NCBI RefSeq assembly: GCF_002920635.1
Contig: NZ_PQSR01000040.1
Coordinates: 1-60,446, forward strand
DNA length: 60,446 nt
Source of the DNA: Streptomyces sp. Ru72
Lineage (GTDB): Bacteria; Actinomycetota; Actinomycetes; Streptomycetales; Streptomycetaceae
Direction: 5' to 3'
In this document: positions 24,194 to 32,339 of the stretch, one piece after another
How positions within the stretch are numbered: the first letter of the stretch is position 1
Layout of the letters: each line of letters starts with the position of its first letter
Program-made: the position numbers and the translations under genes
Notes under the pieces: model-generated
Databases searched by the model: none
What the model saw: only the letters and a program-made list of their open reading frames with translations
What the model was told of the DNA's origin: nothing

Positions 24194-25063
24194 TCATGAG
24201 CCCTGGGTCTTCATCAGGTCCTTGAAGTCGGCCGTGTCCGCCGCCGGCGGCTTCGTCGTCGAGATCTTCGTGCCGTAGTCCCGGTAGTACGCCGTCGAGG
24301 ACATCCGGCCGCTCGACAGCTCGCCCCGCTCGGTCTTCTTGACCAGCAGATCGTGGTCGTCGACCCAGACGTCGACCGTCTCCTCGGTGACACCGGCCTG
24401 CTCCAGTTGCTCCCTGAGGCCGCCCGTGAGGGACGCCGGAGTGACCGTGCCCGAGTAGTGCGTGGTACGGCGGCCGCGCACCGTCTCCTCGCCGACCCTG
24501 CGCACGTCCCCGGCGGCCAGCAGCAGCCTGACCGGCTGCAGCGGCGCGGTGTTGCGCAGCTGGTCCGTGAGATACGCCCCCGAGCCGCCCGGCAGGGACG
24601 CCAGGTCGTCGTAGGCGTACCTGATCCAGTGCCGGCCGTGCAGGCGCCGCGCGAACGCGTCGCCCACCTTCGCGTAGTAGGCGTCCGGCAGCAGCCGGGC
24701 CTCCATCGACGTACTGCCCAGCGCGCGCATCGTCTCGGCGAGCTGCCCGCCCGTGTAGGTGATCCGGAGCGTGCCCACCGACTCGCCGGCCCAGCCGAGC
24801 AGGCCGCCCGTCTCCAGGGCGAGCATGCCGCCCATGGACGTCGTGGACTCCACCCGCGCGGAGCCGGCCTTCTCGGTGGCCTTCTCGACGGCTCGCAGGG
24901 CCGCCAGTGACCGTGGGTCCACGTGGGCGGCCCGGCCGCCGGACGGCTCCGCGGAGGGCCGGGATGAGTCACCGTCTCCGAAGTGGCCGCACGCCGTCAG
25001 TGCGAACAGGGCGAGGGCCACCGAGACGGGGAGGACCCCACGCCTGAAGATGCCGTCCTTCAT
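24194..25063 (-). CDS. predicted lipoprotein, LppX/LprG-like fold
   Basis: A 289-residue lipoprotein from the ATG at 25063, with GGGGGGAA upstream. The signal peptide of about 25 residues ends in the lipobox LTAC, so the protein should be anchored to the outer membrane face. Its body (TTSMGGMLALETGGLLGW, then DAYYAKVG, VWVDDHDLLVKK and YRDYGTKISI-like strands) resembles the LppX/LprA/LprG-type open beta-sheet that binds lipids in actinobacteria. That match is by pattern only. It lies between rplA and rplJ on the same strand, but the rplA terminator upstream implies its own promoter. The longer frame starting at 25180 runs through that terminator and is not used. Confidence 0.8.
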   Translation of the reverse strand: MKDGIFRRGVLPVSVALALFALTACGHFGDGDSSRPSAEPSGGRAAHVDPRSLAALRAVEKATEKAGSARVESTTSMGGMLALETGGLLGWAGESVGTLRITYTGGQLAETMRALGSTSMEARLLPDAYYAKVGDAFARRLHGRHWIRYAYDDLASLPGGSGAYLTDQLRNTAPLQPVRLLLAAGDVRRVGEETVRGRRTTHYSGTVTPASLTGGLREQLEQAGVTEETVDVWVDDHDLLVKKTERGELSSGRMSSTAYYRDYGTKISTTKPPAADTADFKDLMKTQGS

Positions 25064-25169
25064 ACGTTCCCCCCTGGTGCGCTCAGTGATCTTCACGCTA
25101 ACTCCGGCCCAGGGGGTTCGGCACGCACCTCCGGCGAAACGGCATGTGCCCCATGTCTCAGACGCCGAC

Positions 25170-25198
25170 GGGCCCCGCACCTCGAAGGTGCGGGGCCC
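25170..25198 (-). terminator. rplKA terminator
   Basis: A perfect 13-bp stem (25170-25182 with 25186-25198) and a 3-base loop, 25 nt after the rplA stop. It ends the rplK-rplA transcript. Confidence 0.85.
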
Positions 25199-25223
25199 GT
25201 GACCGACTGGGTGAGCCTTAGGC

Positions 25224-25949
25224 TCAGACCGCGGCCGGGTCCTCCTCGACGAGGAGGTTGCGGGTGCGGTTCGGGTCGACCGGGATGCCGGGGCCCATCG
25301 TGGTGCTGACCGCGGCCTTCTTGATGTAGCGACCCTTGGCGGCGGACGGCTTCAGACGGAGGATCTCCTCCAGCGCCGCGCCGTAGTTCTCCACCAGCTT
25401 GGTGTCGTCGAAGGACGTCTTGCCGATGATGAAGTGCAGGTTCGAGTGCTTGTCGACGCGGAACTCGATCTTGCCGCCCTTGATGTCGTTGACGGCCTTC
25501 ACGACGTCCGGGGTCACGGTGCCGGTCTTGGGGTTCGGCATCAGACCACGGGGACCGAGCACGCGGCCGAGGCGGCCGACCTTGCCCATGAGGTCCGGGG
25601 TGGCGACGACGGCGTCGAAGTCCAGACGGCCCTTCGACACCTCGTCGATCAGCTCGTCGGCGCCGACGATGTCGGCGCCCGCGGCACGAGCGGCCTCGGC
25701 ACGGTCACCGGTCGCGAAGACCAGGACCCGGGCGGTCTTACCGGTGCCGTGCGGGAGGTTCACGGTGCCACGGACCATCTGGTCGGCCTTGCGCGGGTCG
25801 ACACCCAGACGCAGGGCGACCTCGACGGTGCCGTCGAACTTGGTCGTGGAGGTCTCCTTGGCGAGACGGACGGCCTCGAGCGGGGCGTACAGCTTCTCCC
25901 GGTCGATCTTGGCGTCCGCAGCGCGGAGAGCCTTGCTGCGCTTGCTCAC
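25224..25949 (-). CDS. rplA: 50S ribosomal protein L1
   Basis: L1 forms the mobile stalk that helps release E-site tRNA, and it is a translational repressor of its own operon in many bacteria. The 241-residue product has standard length (MSKRSKALRAADAKIDREKL...). Conserved blocks include NLPHGTGKTARVLVFA, GLMPNPKTGTVTPDV and KGGKIEFRVDK, the rRNA-binding surface. It follows rplK by 93 nt and ends at a strong hairpin. Confidence 0.98.
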   Translation of the reverse strand: MSKRSKALRAADAKIDREKLYAPLEAVRLAKETSTTKFDGTVEVALRLGVDPRKADQMVRGTVNLPHGTGKTARVLVFATGDRAEAARAAGADIVGADELIDEVSKGRLDFDAVVATPDLMGKVGRLGRVLGPRGLMPNPKTGTVTPDVVKAVNDIKGGKIEFRVDKHSNLHFIIGKTSFDDTKLVENYGAALEEILRLKPSAAKGRYIKKAAVSTTMGPGIPVDPNRTRNLLVEEDPAAV

Positions 25950-26042
25950 AACTGCTCCTGTGGGTTCTGAAGGAGTCGTGGTACGGGCCGAGCAGGCCCT
26001 GCCACGTGCGGCTGTGGCCGCATGGTTCTACGAAGGTGGGGG

Positions 26043-26477
26043 TCAGCCCTCGACCGTGACGCCCATGGAGCGCGCGGTGCCGGCGATGATCTTCGCGGCA
26101 GCGTCCAGGTCGTTCGCGTTGAGGTCGGGCATCTTGGTCTGGGCGATCTCGCGGACCTGCGCCTCGGTGATCTTGGCGACCTTGGTCTTGTGCGGCTCGC
26201 CGGAGCCCTTCTCGATGCCCGCGGCCTTGAGGATCATCTTCGCGGCCGGCGGAGTCTTGGTCACGAAGGTGAAGGAGCGGTCCTCGTAGACCGTGATCTC
26301 CACCGGGATGACCCAACCGCGCTGCGACTCGGTCGCGGCGTTGTAGGCCTTGCAGAACTCCATGATGTTGACGCCGTGCTGACCCAGCGCCGGACCGACC
26401 GGCGGGGCCGGGTTGGCGGCACCGGCCTGGATCTGGAGCTTGATGAGCCCCGTGACCTTCTTCTTCTTGGGAGGCAT
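26043..26477 (-). CDS. rplK: 50S ribosomal protein L11
   Basis: L11 binds the GTPase-associated 23S rRNA region, is needed for RelA activation and is part of the thiostrepton site. The 144-residue product has KLQIQAGAANPAPPVGPALG, the conserved proline-rich N-terminal domain with Pro residues that affect thiopeptide sensitivity, and a C-terminal rRNA-binding domain ending GTARSMGVTVEG. The leader, after a nusG terminator, carries two tandem copies of a small hairpin (26522-26565). Confidence 0.98.
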   Translation of the reverse strand: MPPKKKKVTGLIKLQIQAGAANPAPPVGPALGQHGVNIMEFCKAYNAATESQRGWVIPVEITVYEDRSFTFVTKTPPAAKMILKAAGIEKGSGEPHKTKVAKITEAQVREIAQTKMPDLNANDLDAAAKIIAGTARSMGVTVEG

Positions 26478-26521
26478 AGCTCTCTCCGGGTCCTTAGTGA
26501 GAGTTTTCCGCCGCCATCCTT

Positions 26522-26565
26522 GGGCGTGATCGCCCGGATCACCGTGGGCGCGATCGCCCGGATCA
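26522..26565 (-). repeat. duplicated small hairpin in the rplK leader
   Basis: Two copies of a 20-bp segment, gggcgYgatcgcccggatca, at 26522-26541 and 26546-26565, start 24 bp apart and differ by one base. Each can fold as GGGCG-loop-CGCCC. They lie 45-90 nt upstream of rplK in the transcribed leader. They could be an L1-binding or attenuation element, or a DNA-binding site; the role is unknown. Confidence 0.55.
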
Positions 26566-26624
26566 TCCGGATGGAGGCATACCGCACAACGATAACGGGT
26601 ACTGTTGCGCGGCCAAAAACCGAC

Positions 26625-26660
26625 AGGTCAGACGGCCCCCAGGGGGAGCCCGTCCGACCT
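26625..26660 (-). terminator. nusG terminator
   Basis: A two-part stem (outer 26625-26634 with 26651-26660, inner run of C against run of G) is followed on the minus strand by GTCGGTTTTT. It ends the secE-nusG transcript and separates it from rplK. Confidence 0.8.
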
Positions 26661-26706
26661 GACCGGTGGCTGGTGCGGCAGTGGAGCCAGACGGAACCAG
26701 ACGGAA

Positions 26707-27540
26707 CTAGTTCTTCTGGATCTGGTCGAAGGAGAGCTCGACCGGCGTCTCGCGGCCGAAGATCTCCACCAGGCCCTTGACCTTCTTCGAGTCGGGGTTG
26801 ATCTCGTTGATGGTCGCCTGCAGCGTGGCGAACGGGCCGTCGGTGACGGTGACCGAGTCGCCGACCTCGAAGTCCAGCACCTGGACCTCGACCTTGCGCT
26901 GCGGGGCCGGCTTGCCCTCGGCCTCGGCTGCCTCGCGGGCGGCCTTGGCCTCGGCCTCCGGGGCGAGCATCTTGACGACCTCGTCGAGGGACAGCGGGTA
27001 GGGGTCGTAGGCGTTGCCGACGAAGCCCGTGACACCGGGCGTGTTGCGGACGACGCCCCAGGACTCGTTCGTCAGGTCCATACGGACGAGCACATAACCG
27101 GGCAGCTTGTTCTGCTTGACGGTCTTCCGCTCGCCGTTCTTGATCTGGACGATCTCTTCCTCGGGGACCTCGGCCTGGTAGATGTACTCCTCGACGTTCA
27201 GCGTGACGGCACGCTGCTCCAGGTTCGCCTTCACCCGCTTCTCGTAGCCGGCGTAGGTGTGGATCACGTACCACTCGCCGGGCAGCGAGCGCAGCTCCTC
27301 GCGCAGCTTCTCGACCGGGTCGAGCTCGGGCTCCGGCTCGGCCTCGGCGTCCTCGGACGCGGCCTCGTCCTCGCCCTCCACGTGCAGGGCGGTCTCCTCG
27401 GCCGGCTCGCCCGCGGCGGCTTCGGCAGCCTCGGCCTCGTCGACCTCGTCCGCGCCCTCGACGATGTCGAGCTCGTCATCCACGGACTCGACGGCCTCCC
27501 CGCGAGGCTCCATGGCGTCGTTCAGGTTCGGGTCAGACAC
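26707..27540 (-). CDS. nusG: transcription termination/antitermination factor NusG
   Basis: NusG binds RNA polymerase through its NGN domain and contacts Rho or S10 through its KOW domain. The 277-residue product has an N-terminal acidic, Ala/Glu-rich extension of about 85 residues, low-complexity and typical of streptomycete NusG. The NGN domain (WYVIHTYAGYEKRVKANLEQ near residue 95), a further acidic linker, and the KOW domain (FEVGDSVTVTDGPFATLQAT) follow. It ends SFDQIQKN. It lies 80 nt after secE, with a small hairpin in the gap, and ends at an intrinsic terminator. Confidence 0.97.
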   Translation of the reverse strand: MSDPNLNDAMEPRGEAVESVDDELDIVEGADEVDEAEAAEAAAGEPAEETALHVEGEDEAASEDAEAEPEPELDPVEKLREELRSLPGEWYVIHTYAGYEKRVKANLEQRAVTLNVEEYIYQAEVPEEEIVQIKNGERKTVKQNKLPGYVLVRMDLTNESWGVVRNTPGVTGFVGNAYDPYPLSLDEVVKMLAPEAEAKAAREAAEAEGKPAPQRKVEVQVLDFEVGDSVTVTDGPFATLQATINEINPDSKKVKGLVEIFGRETPVELSFDQIQKN

Positions 27541-27585
27541 GGTGGCTGCTTCTTCCTGGATACATAGGGGTGGAACATGCGAAAG

Positions 27586-27608
27586 GGACGCCGGGCACGA
27601 CGGCGTCC
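27586..27608 (-). terminator. weak secE-nusG intercistronic hairpin
   Basis: GGACGCC (27586-27592) pairs with GGCGTCC (27602-27608) and is followed on the minus strand by CTTTCG. It may partially reduce nusG expression relative to secE. The stem is short. Confidence 0.4.
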
Positions 27609-27620
27609 TTCGCTCTCGGC

Positions 27621-27908
27621 TCAGCCGAAGACGTACTTGGCGGCGTGGTTGAGCCCATAGTCAATCAGGGTCACCAGGGCGATCATGATCGCGACGAAGA
27701 AGATCACCACGGTGGTGTACGACGTCAGCTGGTTACGGGTCGGCCAGACGACCTTGCGGAGTTCCGCGATGATCTGGCGGTAGAAGAGGGCAAGGCGCTT
27801 CAGCGGGCCCTTCTTGGCTCGCTTGCCACCCTTACGGGCCTTCTTCTTCGACTCCTGCACCTCATCCTGGGCGTCAGGCATGTCGATGGAGCCCACGGCG
27901 TCCGTCAC
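27621..27908 (-). CDS. secE: preprotein translocase subunit SecE
   Basis: SecE clamps SecY in the SecYEG channel. The 95-residue product has a basic cytoplasmic stretch (KKARKGGKRAKKGPLKRL), the conserved amphipathic helix RQIIAELRKVVWPTRNQL and a single membrane segment (about residues 67-87). This is the short Gram-positive form. It lies between tRNA-Trp and nusG, the order found also in mycobacteria. Confidence 0.96.
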   Translation of the reverse strand: MTDAVGSIDMPDAQDEVQESKKKARKGGKRAKKGPLKRLALFYRQIIAELRKVVWPTRNQLTSYTTVVIFFVAIMIALVTLIDYGLNHAAKYVFG

Positions 27909-28017
27909 TCGTCCTCACCTGATTCCCGGGTCGTGGCCGTGCCGCGCCCGGTGGAGCCGCACGGCGAGTGCAATACGTACGTACTGTGCGCACACTTCCT
28001 GGTGAAGGAGTGTGTAG

Positions 28018-28090
28018 CAGGGCCGGAGGGACTTGAACCCCCAACCGCTGGTTTTGGAGACCAGTGCTCTACCAATTGAGCTACGACCCT
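28018..28090 (-). tRNA. tRNA-Trp (CCA)
   Basis: A 73-nt cloverleaf on the minus strand. The acceptor AGGGTCG pairs with CGGCCCT, and the anticodon stem CTGGT/ACCAG encloses loop CTCCAAA with anticodon CCA. The T-arm has GGTTCAAGTCC. The discriminator is G and CCA is not encoded. It precedes secE by about 110 nt. Confidence 0.97.
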
Positions 28091-28350
28091 TTGTGTGTAC
28101 CCCAACGTACCGCATCCAGCCGGGTGCTCGGTGTGCACCGCCCGGTAGCGACCGCTGAAGGCCAACGAGGTGAGAGTGTACGTGTTCCACGGCCGGGCGT
28201 CGAACAGAAAGCGCCGGTAGGTGTCTTGCCCGTGAAAGATCGGCCGGTTGGGGGCGCGAATCCGGACACTTGTTCAGCCGTCGATCCGTTGCCGTTCAGT
28301 CTGTGAAACCCGCGTGCCGGGCGCGTTTCCCGTCTGAAACCATGGACCTC

Positions 28351-29577
28351 ATGAGCGCTGCAACCCCTCCCACCGAGCGCCGGGTCTCCGCCCGGATCGG
28401 GGCGATCTCCGAGTCCGCCACCCTCGCCGTTGACGCCAAGGCGAAGGCCCTCAAGGCCGCCGGGCGCCCGGTGATCGGCTTCGGCGCCGGTGAGCCCGAC
28501 TTCCCGACGCCGGACTACATCGTCGAAGCGGCCGTCGAGGCCTGCAAGAACCCGAAGTACCACCGCTACACGCCGGCCGGCGGCCTGCCCGAGCTGAAGG
28601 CCGCGATCGCCGCCAAGACGCTGCGTGACTCCGGCTACGAGGTGGATCCCTCGCAGATCCTCGTCACCAACGGCGGCAAGCAGGCCATCTACGAGGCCTT
28701 CGCCGCGATCCTCGACCCCGGGGACGAGGTGATCGTCCCGGCGCCGTACTGGACGACGTACCCGGAGTCGATCCGGCTGGCCGGCGGTGTCCCGGTGGAG
28801 GTCGTCGCGGACGAGACGACCGGCTACCGCGTCTCCGTCGAGCAGCTGGAGGCGGCCCGCACCGAGAAGACGAAGGTCGTCCTGTTCGTCTCCCCCTCCA
28901 ACCCGACCGGCGCGGTCTACACCGAGGCCGAGACCGAGGCGATCGGCCGCTGGGCCGTCGAGCACGGCCTGTGGGTGCTGACGGACGAGATCTACGAGCA
29001 CCTGGTGTACGGCGACGCGGCCCGCGTGTCGCTGCCCGCGCTCCTGCCGGAGCTGCGCGACAAGTGCGTGGTCGTCAACGGCGTGGCGAAGACGTACGCG
29101 ATGACGGGCTGGCGGGTCGGCTGGATCATCGGCCCGAAGGACGTCGTGAAGGCGGCGACGAACCTGCAGTCGCACGCCACGTCGAACGTGGCGAACGTCT
29201 CCCAGGTGGCCGCGCTGGCCGCCGTGTCGGGCGACCTGGACGCGGTCGCGAAGATGCGCGAGGCCTTCGACCGGCGCCGCAAGACCATCGTGCGGATGCT
29301 GAACGAGATCGACGGCGTGGTGTGCCCGGAGCCCGAGGGCGCGTTCTACGCGTACCCGTCGGTGAAGGCTCTGATCGGCAAGGAGATCCGCGGCAGGCGC
29401 CCGAAGGACACGGTGGAGCTGGCCGCGCTGATCCTGGAGGAGGCCGAGGTCGCGGTGGTCCCGGGCGAGGCGTTCGGCACGCCGGGCTACCTGCGGCTGT
29501 CGTACGCGCTCGGGGACGAGGACCTGGTCGAGGGCGTGAGCCGGATCCAGAAGCTGCTGGCGGAGGCGCGGGACTGA
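28351..29577 (+). CDS. aspC: aspartate aminotransferase (class I PLP enzyme)
   Basis: A 408-residue pyridoxal-phosphate enzyme that moves amino groups between aspartate/glutamate and their 2-oxoacids. Visible features are IGFGAGEPDFPTPDYI, YTPAGGLPELKAAI, SPSNPTGAVY (substrate carboxylate pocket), TDEIYEHLVYGD (PLP ring Asp) and NGVAKTYAMTGWRVGW (Schiff-base lysine). This is the Ib subgroup pattern of actinobacterial AspC. The ATG at 28351 gives the conserved start MSAATPPTERRVSARIG; another ATG lies 9 nt upstream. It is divergent from tRNA-Trp and followed after 132 nt by an adenosine deaminase gene. The substrate could include other acidic or aromatic amino acids. Confidence 0.92.
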   Translation: MSAATPPTERRVSARIGAISESATLAVDAKAKALKAAGRPVIGFGAGEPDFPTPDYIVEAAVEACKNPKYHRYTPAGGLPELKAAIAAKTLRDSGYEVDPSQILVTNGGKQAIYEAFAAILDPGDEVIVPAPYWTTYPESIRLAGGVPVEVVADETTGYRVSVEQLEAARTEKTKVVLFVSPSNPTGAVYTEAETEAIGRWAVEHGLWVLTDEIYEHLVYGDAARVSLPALLPELRDKCVVVNGVAKTYAMTGWRVGWIIGPKDVVKAATNLQSHATSNVANVSQVAALAAVSGDLDAVAKMREAFDRRRKTIVRMLNEIDGVVCPEPEGAFYAYPSVKALIGKEIRGRRPKDTVELAALILEEAEVAVVPGEAFGTPGYLRLSYALGDEDLVEGVSRIQKLLAEARD

Positions 29578-29709
29578 CGTCCCCCGCGTCCTTCACGCGC
29601 ATGTGCGGGCCGTTTCCCTTCGGGGAGGCGGCCCGTTCGCGTGTGCGAGCAAGACCACGTTCGGGGAAAGCGCTACCGGGGCGGCGGGGGCGTACGGCAG
29701 GATCCTGGA

Positions 29710-30774
29710 ATGGAGCACGTACGTGATGCTGCTGAGCGTGATCTCTCTCGGCTGCCGAAGGCCCATCTGCACCTGCACTTCACCGGATCGATGCGGCCCG
29801 CCACCCTGCTGGAACTGGCCGACAAGTACGGCGTGCGTCTGCCCGAGGCGCTCACCGAAGCCCTGACCAGCGGGGAACCGCCGAGACTGCGGGCGACGGA
29901 CGAGCGGGGCTGGTTCCGCTTCCAGCGGCTTTACGACGCGGCGCGCTCGTGCCTGCGGGAGCCCGAGGACATCCAGCGGCTGGTGCGCGAGGCCGCGGAG
30001 GAGGACATCAAGGACGGCTCCGGCTGGCTGGAGATCCAGGTCGATCCGACGTCGTACGCGCCCCGCCTCGGCGGCCTGATCCCGGCGCTGGAGATCATCC
30101 TGGACGCGGTGGAGACGGCGATGCGGGAGACGGGCCTCGGCATGCGGGTCCTGGTCGCCGCGAACCGTATGAAGCACCCTCTGGACGCGCGCACGCTGGC
30201 CCGCCTGGCGGTCCGCTACCACGACCGGGGCGTGGTCGGCTTCGGCCTGTCGAACGACGAACGGCGGGGCATGGCGCGGGACTTCGACCGCGCCTTCGCC
30301 ATCGCCCGCGACGGCGGCCTGCTCTCCGCCCCGCACGGGGGCGAGCTGACGGGCCCGGCCTCGGTGCGCGACTGCCTGGACGACCTGCACGCGAACCGTG
30401 TGGGCCACGGCGTACGGGCCGCGGAGGACCCGCGCCTGCTCCGGCGCCTCGCCGACAGGGGCGTGACCTGCGAGGTGTGCCCGGCGTCGAACGTGGCCCT
30501 CGGGGTGTACGAGAAGCCGGAGGACGTCCCGCTGCGGACGCTCTACGAGGCGGGCGTCCCGATGGCCCTGGGCGCCGACGACCCCCTGCTCTTCGGCTCC
30601 CGCCTGGCGGCCCAGTACGAACTGGCGCGCCGCCACCACGCCTTCACGGACGAGGAACTGGCGGAACTGGCCCGCCAGTCGGTACGGGGCTCGGCGGCCC
30701 CGGAGGACGTGAAGGTGAAACTGCTGGCGGGGGTCGACGACTGGCTGAGCACGCCGGGGCCGTCCGGCGCCTGA
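29710..30774 (+). CDS. adenosine deaminase family protein
   Basis: A 354-residue zinc amidohydrolase of the adenosine deaminase family, which converts adenosine to inosine in purine salvage. It has the first metal site LPKAHLHLHFTG (HxH near residue 20), SAPHGGE (third His, with the catalytic Glu nearby), NRVGHGVRAAED and the final metal Asp in ALGADDPLLFG. The ATG at 29710 is used; the frame extends upstream without a ribosome site. It may be transcribed from its own promoter in the 132-nt gap after aspC. Related proteins deaminate other adenine derivatives, so the precise substrate is not certain. Confidence 0.88.
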   Translation: MEHVRDAAERDLSRLPKAHLHLHFTGSMRPATLLELADKYGVRLPEALTEALTSGEPPRLRATDERGWFRFQRLYDAARSCLREPEDIQRLVREAAEEDIKDGSGWLEIQVDPTSYAPRLGGLIPALEIILDAVETAMRETGLGMRVLVAANRMKHPLDARTLARLAVRYHDRGVVGFGLSNDERRGMARDFDRAFAIARDGGLLSAPHGGELTGPASVRDCLDDLHANRVGHGVRAAEDPRLLRRLADRGVTCEVCPASNVALGVYEKPEDVPLRTLYEAGVPMALGADDPLLFGSRLAAQYELARRHHAFTDEELAELARQSVRGSAAPEDVKVKLLAGVDDWLSTPGPSGA

Positions 30775-30882
30775 GCACCCGGCCCGGTCGCAGGGCGGGG
30801 GCGGCGGCGATCACCTTGCCGAGCCATTCGGCCCCGGGCCACTCGGCCCCGGGCCGCCCGGCTCCGGGCCGCTCCTCCCCGG

Positions 30883-31507
30883 CTACTCCCCTGGCGCGAT
30901 GCCGTTCAGCAGGGTGCGCGCCAGGCGGTGCGCGAAGTCGTCCACCGGCGGCCGTTCCTCCGCCGCCTCGTAGGCGAACGCCCGCTGCGCGCACGCGCCC
31001 AGCAACAGCGACGCCGCCGCGAACGTGTCGGCCTCCGTACGCACCCGCCCCGCCGCCTGCTCGGCCCGCAGGTACGTGTCCAGCAGCCGTATCGGCATGT
31101 GCGGCCCCGCCCCCATCTGCCGCAGTGCCTCGTCGTGGCGCCTCTTGAGCTGTGTCTCGGCGTACAGCGACGCCGCGATCGGAAAGCTCTGCTCGTAGAA
31201 GAGAGCCGCCTGACGGGCGATGGCGGTGAGGTTCTCCTCGAGGGTGTGGCCCCCCCGGCTCGGCCACAAGGCGGCTGATCAGCGGTGTCAGCTGCGGCAG
31301 CCGCTCCGCCAGCACCCCGATGAACAGTTCCTCCTTGCTGGCGAAGTGTTTGTAGAGCGCAGCCTCGGAACAGCCCGCCGCCTTGGCGATCTCCTTGGTC
31401 GTGGCCCGGGCGAGCCCCACCGTGAGCATGAGCTCGTGCGCGGCGTCGAGGATCCGGACCCGCGTCGGCGCGGTCTGCGCTGCCGTCTGCGCGCTTCTGT
31501 GCTGCAT
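30883..31507 (-). pseudogene. TetR-family regulator split by a frameshift in a G7 run
   Basis: The reading frame from the ATG at 31507 encodes a clear TetR DNA-binding domain (RILDAAHELMLTVGLA, then TTKEIAKAAGCSEAALYKHF). It loses the protein at a run of seven G on the minus strand (31256-31250). With one G fewer it would continue as PGGHTLEENLTAIARQAALF to the normal C-terminal domain, which is intact in the other frame and ends at 30883. The whole protein would be about 207 residues, normal for TetR. Either this is a real inactivating or phase-variable frameshift, or a sequencing error. It faces an NAD(P)-binding protein gene across a 26-bp near-palindrome, the expected operator. Confidence 0.8.
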
Positions 31508-31582
31508 GGGGCCCAAGGATTCCACGGCCTGCCCGATGGAGGCTTGACGGGTGGGTGCGTACTTACTCACTCTAGAGGCCAG

Positions 31583-31608
31583 CTGGTGAGTGAACATTCA
31601 CCCACCAG
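31583..31608. promoter_or_regulatory. TetR-type operator (26-bp near-palindrome)
   Basis: The half-site CTGGTGAGTGAA (31583-31594) is mirrored by TTCACCCACCAG (31597-31608), matching at 11 of 13 paired positions. It lies between the TetR-family gene and the divergent oxidoreductase gene, 24 nt before the latter's start. A weaker related inverted repeat covers about 31551-31570. Confidence 0.7.
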
Positions 31609-31631
31609 ATCGACCAGGGGAGACGAAAGCC

Positions 31632-32264
31632 ATGAGACTCACCGTTTTCGGCGCCACCGGGGGCATCGGCCAGGAGATCGTCAAGCAGGCCCTGGCGACT
31701 GGCCACCAGGTCACGGCCGTCGTACGGGACCCAGCCCGGCTCACCGTGACCGGCACGGCTCTGGACGTGGTCCGGGCCGACCTGACCGACGCGGAGGCGC
31801 TACGTCCGGCGGTGAGCGGCCGGGGCGCGGTGCTGTCGGGACTCGGTGCGCGAAGCCGCAAGGACGCGGGGGTCGCCACCCGCCTGACCCGTACGGTCCT
31901 GCGTGCCATGGAGGCCGAGGCGGTGCGGCGCCTGGTCGTGGTGAGCGCGGCTCCGATCGGTCCCGAAGCCGAGGGTGACGGACCGCTCGACCGCGCGGTA
32001 CGCGGACTGGTCTCCCTGCTGCTGAAAGACGTGTACGCCGATCTCAGGGAGATGGAGGAGGAACTGGCCCGCAGCACCACGGACTGGACGGTCGTCCGCC
32101 CGCCGCGCCTGCAGAACAAGCCGCTCACCGGCGCGTACCGCACGGTCGTCGGCGGGAATCCCCCCAAGGGCCGTTTCATCGCCCGCGCCGACGTCGCCCA
32201 CGCGATGTTGCGGATGATCGACGACCCGGCCACGGTCAAACAGGGAGTAGGCGTGGCTTACTAG
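31632..32264 (+). CDS. NAD(P)-binding protein, atypical SDR (NmrA/SDR-a5 type)
   Basis: A 210-residue Rossmann-fold protein with the dinucleotide-binding motif VFGATGGIGQEIVKQAL at the N-terminus and VVSAAPIG and WTVVRPPRL later. This is the pattern of atypical short-chain dehydrogenases related to NmrA and flavin-reductase-like proteins. The catalytic YxxxK is replaced, so redox-sensing or isomerase-like roles are possible. The ATG at 31632 follows AGGGGAGA. It is the likely target of the adjacent TetR regulator, which is frameshifted here, so it may be constitutively expressed. Substrate unknown. Confidence 0.82.
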   Translation: MRLTVFGATGGIGQEIVKQALATGHQVTAVVRDPARLTVTGTALDVVRADLTDAEALRPAVSGRGAVLSGLGARSRKDAGVATRLTRTVLRAMEAEAVRRLVVVSAAPIGPEAEGDGPLDRAVRGLVSLLLKDVYADLREMEEELARSTTDWTVVRPPRLQNKPLTGAYRTVVGGNPPKGRFIARADVAHAMLRMIDDPATVKQGVGVAY

Positions 32265-32290
32265 AGGACCTGCGGCGGCCGACCTGCGGC

Positions 32291-32332
32291 GGCCGGCCAC
32301 AGGTCGGGGCCGAGCCCGACCTGTGGCCGGCC
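32291..32332. terminator. bidirectional terminator between convergent genes
   Basis: A perfect 18-bp stem (32291-32308 with 32315-32332) and a 6-base loop, between the ends of the NAD(P)-binding protein gene (plus) and murB (minus). Confidence 0.85.
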
Positions 32333-32339
32333 GGCTGGG

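Noticed and set aside
28018..28090. Integrated element at tRNA-Trp, or at the other tRNAs
   Set aside because: No integrase, no repeated tRNA 3' end and no foreign composition were seen next to any of the four tRNA genes.
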